This document shows, piece after piece, positions 10,276-20,018 of a stretch of DNA of 64,000 nt. The number at the start of each line of letters is the position of its first letter. Position 1 is the first letter of the stretch. A model generated the notes under the pieces. The model did not search any database. It saw only the letters and a list, made by a program, of their open reading frames with translations, and was not told the DNA's origin. The translations under genes and the position numbers were made by a program. Source of the stretch: Psoroptes ovis (taxonomy: Eukaryota > Arthropoda > Arachnida > Sarcoptiformes > Psoroptidae). The stretch covers positions 3,321,501 to 3,385,500 of the forward strand of contig PQWQ01000001.1 of the NCBI GenBank assembly GCA_002943765.1. Direction: 5' to 3'.

Positions 10276-11220
10276 ATGACATCTAAATCAACATTACCCA
10301 CAGCTGGTAAAACACCCGAATCAAACATCGACGATTCGGGTCGTGCAACTATGGCCAACCCATTTTCACCGGGTCCATCCACCGTCGATGATTTATCATC
10401 GCAGATAGCGAGCCTATCGATCAATGATAGCGCTAATGTGGATGCTTTGGCCGTCAAGAATATTAGCGATCAAATTCCGGCTTTCACGCCCGAAGACGTT
10501 AGATTGTTTTTCTATCTTACAGAAGAGGTCTTCGCTGCGTCAAAAGTATCCAAGATCAACAAATATCGTGCGATGTTGCGTTGTCTGCCAGCAAATATAT
10601 TAACGAAAATTTCTGGTTTCTTAATATCGGACTGGTACGAAAACAAATATGAAGATTTAAAAGATCATATCCTTCGTATTACAGAAGACAATGCTCAGAG
10701 CCGTCTTAATCAAATATTGGATGGCAATATGATGGCCAATGAAAAACCATCGGTTTTTTATCAACGTTTATTGGTCAAAGCCCAAGATCTCAAAATTGGT
10801 GAAGATGTATTATGGAACCGATTTTTATCCGGTCTCCCTGAAAAAGTCCGCGAAAATTTGCGTGTCATCCAACAAATCTGGCATGATAAAGAGAACCTGC
10901 TTCGTGCGGCTGATGATTTCTGGAGTTCATCACAACTGGACGTGGCTTCCGTCCAGTCCACCCGCAGCAATTCTCTGATGTGGCAACAACAACAGCCCAT
11001 CCGTCAATGCAATCAACAGCGACAACGTAATCGATCCCGTGGACGAAGCCCTGGTCGACGATCCCGTCGCCAGCCACGAAGGGACCGATCACTATGCTAT
11101 TATCATAGGAGGTTCGGGTCCAACGCCAGAAAATGCGAATATAAAATTGAGTGTCGTGTCAGTTCCATCGACCGACCAATATCGCGTGCGTCAAGCACAT
11201 CATCGTTTCCGGAAAACTAG
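10276..11220 (+). CDS. Gypsy Gag, 314 aa
   Basis: Retrotransposon capsid protein. Residues 1-65 are Ser/Thr/Pro-rich and probably disordered. Residues about 75-210 form the capsid-like helical region (FTPEDVRLFFYLTEEVF, then YEDLKDHILRI and LWNRFLSGLPEKVRENL). A very basic Arg-rich tract follows, then CYYHRRFGSNARKC, the single zinc-binding motif typical of many animal Gypsy Gag proteins. The frame ends at TAG 11218-11220. The pol frame is open from 11151, just after an in-frame TGA, so Gag and Pol overlap by 70 nt. Pol is in the -1 frame, implying programmed -1 frameshifting. The GGAAAAC directly before the stop (11211-11217) is the best candidate site. Confidence 0.92.
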   Translation: MTSKSTLPTAGKTPESNIDDSGRATMANPFSPGPSTVDDLSSQIASLSINDSANVDALAVKNISDQIPAFTPEDVRLFFYLTEEVFAASKVSKINKYRAMLRCLPANILTKISGFLISDWYENKYEDLKDHILRITEDNAQSRLNQILDGNMMANEKPSVFYQRLLVKAQDLKIGEDVLWNRFLSGLPEKVRENLRVIQQIWHDKENLLRAADDFWSSSQLDVASVQSTRSNSLMWQQQQPIRQCNQQRQRNRSRGRSPGRRSRRQPRRDRSLCYYHRRFGSNARKCEYKIECRVSSIDRPISRASSTSSFPEN

Positions 11221-14213
11221 GAGCGGGGAGGACGTCTGTAAACCAGATTGTTTCTCCCCAGGCCAAACGCCTCTTTGTTTTCGAGCGCATATCTCGAACA
11301 AAGATACTGATTGATACTGGTTCAGATATTTGCGTTTGGCCCGCCAAGTTCATCAAAAAACTGCCTCCTCCAACATCAAATTTAACTGCAGTTAACAAAA
11401 CAAAAATCGACACGTTTGGTACCATCACCAAACTGATCGATCTTGGCTTTAAGCGTAAATTTCTTTACGATTTTGTGATTGCTCAACTCGATCTGCCCAT
11501 CATTGGAGCAGATTTTCTCGAATATTTTGATCTGGTCCCACGACTCGCGACGAAGACTCTCATCGATATGACCAACAAAATGGCTGTTCGGGCTGACACA
11601 ACCGACCGTGTGTTCAGCATCAGTGTGATTGACGAAACTTCACCGGTAGCGCATCTACTGAAGAAGTATCCGGAGATTGCCCGGCCATCGTTATTCAAAA
11701 CCGATGCGCCCCCTAAGCACTCCGTCGAACATGCCATCGTAACATTTGGTCAGCCGATTCGTCAGCGATGTAGGCGCTTACCACCAGACAAGTACAAGCA
11801 AGCAAAGGCTGAGTTTGATCAGCTGCTCAAACTCAAGATCATCCGTCCTTCGAATTCCCCTTGGGCATCGCCATTACATTGTGTAACGAAACCGGATGGA
11901 TCGATACGCCCTTGCGGTGATTACCGGTTGTTGAACTCGGTCACTAAAAAAGATCGATACAACATACCGCACTTGCACGACTTCTTCAACAACATTGGGT
12001 CTGCAAAGCTGTTTTCGAAGGTTGACCTAAGATCGGCATACCATCAAATACCGATCAAACGTGAAGATATCGAGAAAACGGCCATCATAACTCCGTTTGG
12101 GTCATTTGAATTTTTATTCATGCCCTTCGGGTTGTGCAATGCGCCTAACACGTTTCAAAGGTTCATGGACAGCATATTCCGAGACTTAGATTTCATTTAT
12201 CCGTATCTCGATGATTTGCTGGTAGTAAGTGATGAGAGTCAAGAAAATCACCTGAGGAATCTGGAAATTGTTTTCCAGAGACTGAAGGATCATGGTCTGG
12301 TGATTAATTTAGACAAGTGCCAATTTATGAAGACCGAAATCGATTTTCTTGGCCATCACGTCGATGGTCATGGTCTTCATCCTATGACGGACAAGGATGA
12401 AGCAATTAAACAATTTCCAGTGCCAAGTGACCGTAAACAATTATTGAAATTCCTTGGTATGTTTAACTTCTACCGTAAGTTCATCAGGATGGCAGCTGAC
12501 AAACTGAAGATATTATACGAGCTAACATCGCCGAAGAAAGAATTCGTTTGGACGACTCAGCATGATGAAGCATTTCAAGAAGTCAAAAATCTTCTTGCCA
12601 ACATGACCATGCTGAATTATCCGGTGGACAATGCACCATATTATCTATCCACCGATGCATCAAACACTGCTATTGGTGCAGTCGTCCAGCAAAAAGTCAA
12701 CAACGAATTCCGGCCGTTAGCCTTCTTCTCAAAGTCATTGTCCGCAGCTGAACAAAAATATTCGACATTTGACAGAGAGTTGTTGGCTGTGTACAAATCG
12801 ATCAAGCATTTCCGTTACCTTCTGGAGGGTCGGAAATTTACGGTATTAACGGACCATCGCCCACTCACATTCGCACTCAAATCAACAACCGAGAAGTCAC
12901 CACGTCAAGCTCGCCAGCTTGATTTCATATCGCAATTTACTTGCGATATTCAATATATCAATGGTGACGCGAATGTAGTGGCCGACACCTTGTCACGAGT
13001 AGCTGCACTCGATGACAATCAACAATCATGGTCCATCGAAGAGCTCATCGAAGCTCAGAAGAACGATCCTGAGCTTAACCAGCTCAAAGATGACAAATCA
13101 TTGGTCCCGGTTGTCATTTCTAATAACCAAATGGTTATTACGAAAAACGGCAAACCGTTCATCCCACTTGCGTTACGACGCAAAGTGTTCAACGCTTATC
13201 ATGGTATTAATCATCCTGGTTATCGTCCAACCAAACGCACCATTCAAGAAAAATATTACTGGCCGACCATGGTCTACGATATTCATAAGATGTGTCAGGA
13301 ATGTGTCGACTGTCAATCCTCAAAGATTACTCGACACATAAAAACGCCACCGGTACCAATTCCCATTCCTGGGAAGAGGTTCCAACACCTGCACATCGAC
13401 CTGGTCATCTTGAATGAGTGCAAGGGATATCGTTATTTATTGACAATGGTGGATCGTTTTTCGAGGTGGCCGGAAGCAACACCATTGCGTTCAATAACTG
13501 CGGAGGAGGTAGCGGCAGCAGTAATGCGTACCTGGATATCCCGTTATGGTGTGCCGCAGACGATAACCACGGACCAGGGTACTCAATTTGAGTCGAAGTT
13601 ATTCAACGCAATGCTCAGGATGGTGGGTTCCAGACGCATTAGAACATCAGCGTATCATCCTCGAGCCAATGGAATGGTAGAGCGATTTCATCGTCAGTTG
13701 AAGGACTCGCTTCGTTGCGTATTATTAAACAACGAAGATTGGGTAGACGCACTTCCTTTGGTTATGCTAGGTATTAGAACCACCTACAAGGAAGATCTCC
13801 GTGCTTCGCCAGCCGAGATGACATTTGGTGAAAATCTGCCAATGCCTGCGGATCTACCCCTCGAGCAAATCGAGCCTTCCTGCGATGCCCCTAAGTTCCT
13901 GGAACAACTTAGGTCGCTCATTAAAAATCTACCAGTTCGTCCAACGCGGGTTGCAAAACCCATAATCAAAACACCGAAAGCACTGGAAACGTGTGAGTAC
14001 GTGCTAGTTCGAAACGATGCTCCTCGGCGTCCACTGGACCGTCCATACATAAGGCCGTTCAAGGTCCTGGAGCGTCGACAGCATACATTTATCATTGAAA
14101 AGGGTTCTACCCGTGAATCTGTTTCAATCGACCGCTTGAAACCTTCGTCCTCCAGCATCAAGAATGTTCGCTTCAACATTCCACGGCCTCGTGGCCGACC
14201 TCGAGCATCTTGA
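11151..14213 (+). CDS. Gypsy Pol polyprotein (PR-RT-RH-INT), about 1000 aa
   Basis: Pol read after -1 frameshifting from gag; it has no natural ATG of its own, and the open frame begins immediately after TGA 11148-11150. Residues are counted from 11151. An aspartic protease (ILIDTGSDICVW, Asp about 54) is followed by reverse transcriptase with YLDDLLV near 351 and RNase H with the DASN acidic residue near 501. The integrase has an HHCC zinc module (HGINHPGYRPTK, then CQECVDC). Its catalytic triad is HIDL near 747, TTDQGTQFES near 807 and Glu near 843 (spacing D-x35-E). A GPY/F-like C-terminal module follows; no chromodomain is evident. All catalytic residues are present and there is no stop or frameshift. 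The order RT-RH-INT identifies Ty3/Gypsy. Confidence 0.95.
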   Translation: MSCQFHRPTNIACVKHIIVSGKLGAGRTSVNQIVSPQAKRLFVFERISRTKILIDTGSDICVWPAKFIKKLPPPTSNLTAVNKTKIDTFGTITKLIDLGFKRKFLYDFVIAQLDLPIIGADFLEYFDLVPRLATKTLIDMTNKMAVRADTTDRVFSISVIDETSPVAHLLKKYPEIARPSLFKTDAPPKHSVEHAIVTFGQPIRQRCRRLPPDKYKQAKAEFDQLLKLKIIRPSNSPWASPLHCVTKPDGSIRPCGDYRLLNSVTKKDRYNIPHLHDFFNNIGSAKLFSKVDLRSAYHQIPIKREDIEKTAIITPFGSFEFLFMPFGLCNAPNTFQRFMDSIFRDLDFIYPYLDDLLVVSDESQENHLRNLEIVFQRLKDHGLVINLDKCQFMKTEIDFLGHHVDGHGLHPMTDKDEAIKQFPVPSDRKQLLKFLGMFNFYRKFIRMAADKLKILYELTSPKKEFVWTTQHDEAFQEVKNLLANMTMLNYPVDNAPYYLSTDASNTAIGAVVQQKVNNEFRPLAFFSKSLSAAEQKYSTFDRELLAVYKSIKHFRYLLEGRKFTVLTDHRPLTFALKSTTEKSPRQARQLDFISQFTCDIQYINGDANVVADTLSRVAALDDNQQSWSIEELIEAQKNDPELNQLKDDKSLVPVVISNNQMVITKNGKPFIPLALRRKVFNAYHGINHPGYRPTKRTIQEKYYWPTMVYDIHKMCQECVDCQSSKITRHIKTPPVPIPIPGKRFQHLHIDLVILNECKGYRYLLTMVDRFSRWPEATPLRSITAEEVAAAVMRTWISRYGVPQTITTDQGTQFESKLFNAMLRMVGSRRIRTSAYHPRANGMVERFHRQLKDSLRCVLLNNEDWVDALPLVMLGIRTTYKEDLRASPAEMTFGENLPMPADLPLEQIEPSCDAPKFLEQLRSLIKNLPVRPTRVAKPIIKTPKALETCEYVLVRNDAPRRPLDRPYIRPFKVLERRQHTFIIEKGSTRESVSIDRLKPSSSSIKNVRFNIPRPRGRPRAS

Positions 14214-14223
14214 GGGGGACGCA

Positions 14224-14411
14224 TGTCGCGTATGACCAATGACTGTTGGTAGTCATTCGTCATAACGATTTTTTATGACTTGAAAACTTTTGACCAATGA
14301 TTGTAATTAGTAACATGCAAATTTCTTTAATTATTTTTCTGTATATAAGCTCGATTTCGTTTCAATAAAATATAATATATTTACTCTTCACTTAAATGTG
14401 TACACGCAACA
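14224..14411 (+). repeat. Gypsy 3' LTR (188 bp)
   Basis: Identical by eye to the 5' copy at 9789-9976, preceded by the polypurine tract and followed by the AATC target duplication. Confidence 0.95.
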
Positions 14412-14846
14412 AATCAATGATTTCTAAAGAAATATTTGAAAAAATGAAATGAAATGAAATTTATCCCAAGTGTATTTGTAATAATGATAATAATAATGTA
14501 TGAAATGTAAAATTGTGATTCAAACAATATTGCAAATTTTCTAGATTTTACATGTATATTAAAGATAAATCTATATATTACATAATGTATAATGTATATT
14601 ATTTGGCTTGAAAATTCTTGAATTTAACGATTATTATTTGCTTTTATTATTATTATTATCATTATGATAATCGATTTTTATTTTGTATTTTTCAATTTGA
14701 ATTTCAATTTCAAATGGGAAATAATGAGAAATAATAATAATGATGATAATTTGCGAAAAATATATTTTTAATATTAGTAATCTGAATTTATGTATGAATA
14801 AGGCTTGAAGCGTTATTAATTTATCATTGATTACTTGTATAAAATA

Positions 14847-14870
14847 TGTGTGTGTGTGTGTGTGTATGTG
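14847..14870. repeat. TG dinucleotide microsatellite
   Basis: Pure TG repeat of about 10 units followed by an interrupted unit. Confidence 0.85.
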
Positions 14871-17800
14871 AATATTTTTTGCTTTATGGTGAATTGATGT
14901 GCAATTAATGATCAAATTAATACTTATAATAAACACAATATAATGATAATAATCCTTATTCGTAATGAAATGCTTTAAACTCTAATTTTTAATAAAGATT
15001 AATGTATGTGTGAAAAAAACAATTTAAATGATTTTATTGATGTCAATGTGTTGATGTTTTTCTTCAGATTGATCAGGTTCAAACATTTTTCTTGTTTTTA
15101 CCCAAAGATTCAAACATTCATTGAAATAATTTCAAAATTCTGTCAAACACGTGAAAATTTCTTCAAAAACTAAACATATTTCAGGAATTGAAAAAAGATG
15201 AAAATTTTTACACTTTGTTCCAAGTTTTCCAACTCCAAGTTCCAAGTTAGAAATTCTTCCTAAAATAATCCATGTCAATGATTTTTCATTTCTATCATCA
15301 TCATCATCAAATAATCTCATTGATTCAATTTTTAATGTTATTATTAATTGACATTTTTTCCAAAACGAAAAAATTTGAAAATCTCTTTTGTAACTTGTGT
15401 TTGACATATAAACATTAACAACAACAGCAACACATGCACTTGAATCACACATAATCAACCAAACAGCAGAAATCACCATCATCATCATCAGCAACATTAA
15501 CGACAACAAAGATTACAAAGTGAATTACAATCATTTTCCACTTTTTCATGGCGAATAGAAGAAAATGAAAAAAAAATGAAAATAATTTTGACATTGATTT
15601 TGATAAAATTAACGTTTGAACAACGACCATAACAAAACAACAACAACGATTCATGAAACATCATCATCACAAGCGTTAACATTGAAATTATTATCGCCAT
15701 CATCATTGAAGATTCAACATGGAACAACATTGAAAAAAATTTGACAAACTTTTGTTGAATTTCTATTTTTATTTGAAATTATTAAAAAAACAGAGGATAA
15801 AATAAAAATAGAAAGTTTATAAATGTTAATCATAAAACTAGTAATGATAATAATGACAACATTAATAATAATAATGATCATTGAAATAATAGTGATAATT
15901 GTCATAATGATTGTCGTGTATTGTCAAAGAGAAAAAAAGTATAAAAAATATAATCGAAAAACCCTTCAAGCTAAAATGTGAAATAATTGAATTATTTTTC
16001 GTTAAATTTTCAGAATAATTTTCACAATTGTTCAATGAATAATATTAAATGAACATCATTATCATCACTAAATTCATCATTCTTATCATCATCAAATATA
16101 TTTGAATCGATTTGCGTAATCATTTGGAATGAAAATTAATTCATTCCATTCATAGAAATTCTTCTGTATGTAAATGTTTTGAAATTATTTGTTTCAGGAA
16201 TTTCGATTAAAATTCTAAATTAGATTCTGATTCTTATAAATTCAAATTCCTCATGATATTCGTAAATGTTATTAATTCAAATTTATTACAATGCACCAAT
16301 ATTAAATCACATTTACATGCACCCACTAACACACATAAACACAAACAATTTCAATCAGATTATATTTCTTTTTATGTTCAACAATATTCAATCGTTTTCA
16401 GTGCAAAAAATAAAAAGAAAAAACTTTTCAAGGTAATTAAAGGAAATGAGATTTTTATAGTTTTTTTAGATTTTGGGCTTTTTTGGGTTTTCAATGTTTT
16501 TGGAATAAACGAAATGATAATTTGTGCGAATTGGTTCTACGAACGAAAAATTCAATTCTAGTGGTTTATGGTTTTTAAATATAAATTCTTTGTTGTCTTA
16601 TTTTTTTTGTTTGAAGAGAAAAACATAACAAAAGTCATACAAATTCAAAATCGTGAATCGGAAATGTAAATTTAATTTTCATGTAAAACAATTGTATTTA
16701 TTTGTATTTGAATTTAGTTGTTTTCGTTTCAATGCAAGAATAACATTATAAATACATTGAGTTTCTCTTTTTGAAATTGTTTTCATTTTTTTTCGATTTT
16801 CAATTGAATTCAATTCAAAAGCAACAACATTTCAATTGGTTCTTCATTCAAGAATCAATTTCGAAAGAGTAGAATTTAAATTCAAATTTGAACCTTTTTT
16901 TTTAGTTTGAATTCAATTATAAAATTCATCAGACAGTTGACATGAAATAATTTTAATTATAATTGGATAGAATGAAATTTTCCCAAAATTTTTTCAAATT
17001 TTTCGATTGTTAACATTTGAACATTTTTTTTTCAAATGAGTAAATAAATATTTTGTTCCCATTTCAAATTTTCATTGAATTTATAAATATTTAAATTTTT
17101 TTCCAAATAATTTCAATTCAAACATTTCATTTTATTCATTATTAGCTCTGTAACCATTTTTTTCGTGCTGGTACAATTCTCATTACCGATTTTTCAATGC
17201 AATTGTTGTTATCATGGTAGTACTTTGAGTGGATTTTCAGTTTTCATTTTTTTACCACCGCCATGAAAAACTGCACGACGAAGATATATGATACTTTCAT
17301 CATGATAAAGATGAAGATGATTATTTTTCATAATATATTTTACAAATATGATATTAATACCATAAAATAAATAAATAAATAAACAAGACACGTTTCATAT
17401 TATTTTCGAGGGAAAAAAATGTTAATAATAATGATAATAATGAAAAAATATGAAATATCAAATAAAATTTAATTTCATTTCATTTTTATTTTCAATTTTT
17501 TTCAAATATAGAATTTCCTATCATCGAAATTCATGAGATACGGGAAAATAAAATAGAAAAAAAAATCAAGGATCAGTGTTTTTGTTTTGTTTGTTTGGCT
17601 GTTTGAATAGCGAGAATTCTCTTTGGACATGATGTAGGAATAAATGGAAATTTCATTTATTTATTTTCATTTGTAAATTTAACAGAATTCTAGACGATTC
17701 ACAATGGCACATTTGTACCAAATTTACAATACAAATTTCAAATGTACGATTCTGACATTGTGTTTAATTTTTATTTTTTTCTATTTTTTTAAATATTAAT

Positions 17801-18036
17801 TTTCGCTTTTTTTCGAGAACCCCCACTAGACCTTAACAAATAATGATGATAATAAAATGAAAGAATAATATAAAATAAATTTGAAATGAAATGAAATGAG
17901 TTCCACATTTTAAACATTAGAAAAGGGCAAAAATGCATCGTGCAATGTGCAGGTAAATCCAATTTTATGTTTGGAATTTTGGCGTTTTTTTGATCATTAT
18001 TATTATTATCATTAAAATTAATAATTAATGATAGAG

Positions 18037-18062
18037 ATAATAATAATAATAATAATAATAAT
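18037..18062. repeat. AAT trinucleotide microsatellite
   Basis: About eight AAT units in intergenic DNA. Confidence 0.8.
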
Positions 18063-19252
18063 TTAGATAAAACACAAATAATACAAAGTACAAATTCATA
18101 ATAAATACTAAGATTGATAAATTTAATTGATAATCAACAAAAAAATGGGCGAATAGCATTTGAAAGGAATTTTTTCATTTTCTTTGTGGAAAATCTTTCG
18201 ATTAGATTCTAATGGAAAATTTTCCTTTCTCCAAATTTTCTTCTTAAGGCAAATTATTGATAATTGAAAATATTTAGGAATTGTTGATAGATTTGTAAAT
18301 ATTAAAGAAATGAAAAAATGTACAAAAAATATACAAACAACTAATGGAAAGAAAAAAAGATAAGATTCTACGAGATTCTTCAATTGAAAATTGCAAATAA
18401 AATGCAATCATTATTTTCATTCGTTTGTTTGTTTTGTGTTCAATTATTTTTCCTTTTTGGCAAAAAATATTGAAAAGTTTGTATTTACCAATTTTGTAAA
18501 TTATTTTTTTTGCCATAAAAATAAGGGAAAAATGGATTGCAATGAAACAATAATTCTTTGAAAAAGGTAATTTTCGAAAAGGATATTTACTGAATAAAAT
18601 AAAATAAATAAAAATTGAAATAAAATAAATTCCTTATTCTAAATCATCTTTGAATTTTTTCTTTCGAAAATGATGCCTAGTTATGGAATAATTTTAAAGT
18701 GATTTGAAATTTTTTTTTATCAAGAAAGAAAATGTTTTTAAATCTTTGAAAAATTTTTAAGGTATCAAAAATTAATTTCTCAGTAAACGTAAATAGCAAG
18801 ATCATATAATACACTTGAAATCGCATTACACCATCGTCAAAGTGTTTTTTCTTCATTTTTCGATGAAAAAATATTATTCTCCATAATTATTTTTGAGAGG
18901 TGGCAAAAAAAATGAAAATTTTCAAATAAAATAGAAAATAATATTAATATTTTATTTATTTCGTATTATTTTCTCTATTTTGAAATGTGAAATGTGATTT
19001 ATTTCCCTTTTAATTTTGACAAATTGAAATAGAAATGAATGATTTATGTGATGATGAAGAACATTAAATGATTATGAAAAATATGTGGTTTTGAATTTAG
19101 CGAAATTGTTTTTTTTTGTATAAAAATTCAAATTCAAAATGAAATTTGAAATGGAATTTTAGAATGCAATTTCATAATTACCATTTCACATTTAAAATTC
19201 GAATTTTCACAAAAAAAACCGAATAAAAATTTGAAAATCTTAAATTTCAATT

Positions 19253-19639
19253 TGTCGCGAAACGCGGTGAAAGTTCTAGAAGCAAGATGACATGAGGAAG
19301 AGAGCGCGGTGTGACCTTCAGCGCGAGCAGCTATTGGTCAAATTTATGCGCAGGGTCACACCAGCATGGCCGACACAATATATAAACAGGCCCAGAAAAC
19401 AACGTGGTCATTTTTTGTCACATTTTTTCCATGTTTAAGCTTGTGTCGAATTTTTATGAAATTTCATTTTTTTCGTTTGTGTTTCTTAAACCGTTCCATA
19501 ATACCAATTAATGTAAATATTTTCTTTTCCTTTTATATTGTAATTTTTTATCATTTAATCTAACTTGATTTTACAAAATTTTCAGAAATAAAGAACATTT
19601 TACAATCTCATGCCAGTTTTAGTTTTCCGTCGCATGACA
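19253..19639 (+). repeat. BEL/Pao 5' LTR (387 bp)
   Basis: The U3 part is unusually GC-rich for this region. It contains a three-unit heat-shock element at 19269-19281 and a 9-bp inverted repeat GGTGTGACC...GGTCACACC at 19308-19316 and 19354-19362. A TATA-like ATATATAAACA lies near 19378 and an AATAAA near 19588. One base differs from the 3' copy. Confidence 0.95.
19269..19281 (+). promoter_or_regulatory. Heat-shock element in BEL/Pao 5' LTR
   Basis: The sequence GAAAGTTCTAGAA fits the three-unit heat-shock factor consensus GAA-nn-TTC-nn-GAA exactly. It lies about 100 bases upstream of the TATA-like motif. The same sequence is present in the 3' LTR at 23983-23995. Function is inferred from the consensus only. 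Confidence 0.55.
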
Positions 19640-20018
19640 GCTTTTCTTTTATTTATTAATTGGTACTACTGGAACCAGACATCACAGTTCTATCAACTTG
19701 CAGTAAATTTGTTTTGGTATATCTTTGGCTCACCGACGCCCAGTAAATTTTTTTGGTATTGGAAAAATTCATCTTTGGTTTATGTTGAATATTGACTGAA
19801 CAGTTGGAAAATTTTGAGTTTAAGTAAACATCGTATTGAGTTAAGAATCAGCATTTTTTGAACATTGGTTTGATCATCGGTCTATCTGGAATCTCATTTA
19901 ACATTCGCATAGTTTGAGTATTGAATCGAAAATTGTTATTTACTGATATTGTCTTATTGATCATCGGTCACATTTTGTCATTGGAAATCATTGGTTAAGT
20001 TAATATTAAATTGAAAAC

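Larger units (their letters stand above)
9789..14411 (+). mobile_element. Complete Ty3/Gypsy LTR retrotransposon
   Basis: The 188-bp LTRs at 9789-9976 and 14224-14411 are identical by eye and run TG...CA. The 4-bp target duplication AATC is at 9785-9788 and 14412-14415. Internally there are a leader, gag (10276-11220), and pol in the -1 frame (to 14213). A polypurine tract AGGGGGA at 14213-14219 lies a few bases before the 3' LTR. A candidate primer-binding site TGGTGACCC begins at 9979, two bases after the 5' LTR; I cannot assign its tRNA. No env follows pol. Identical LTRs and two unbroken frames point to very recent insertion. Confidence 0.95.
14416..19246. other. Long AT-rich intergenic region, no secure gene
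   Basis: Low-complexity AT-rich DNA with a (TG)n tract at about 14847-14870 and an (AAT)n tract at about 18037-18062. Frames at 14634-14936, 15132-15905, 16253-16561 and 18123-18516 are Lys/Asn/Phe/Ile-rich or repeat-encoded and look like chance openings. A small non-AT-rich island at 17145-17310 has coding-like readings on both strands, but no convincing gene could be assembled. Confidence 0.5.

Noticed and set aside
11483..11737. Antisense frames within the Gypsy and BEL/Pao elements
   Set aside because: Shadows of the coding strand in higher-GC sequence; no independent signals.
15132..15905. Overlapping minus-strand frames
   Set aside because: Encoded largely by ATC/CAT and poly-T repeats (runs of Met, Asp, Phe), and frames overlap each other; no conserved domain.
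16253..16561. 102-codon plus-strand frame
   Set aside because: Lys/Phe/Ile-rich with no recognisable motif and no splice or start context; typical chance opening in AT-rich DNA.
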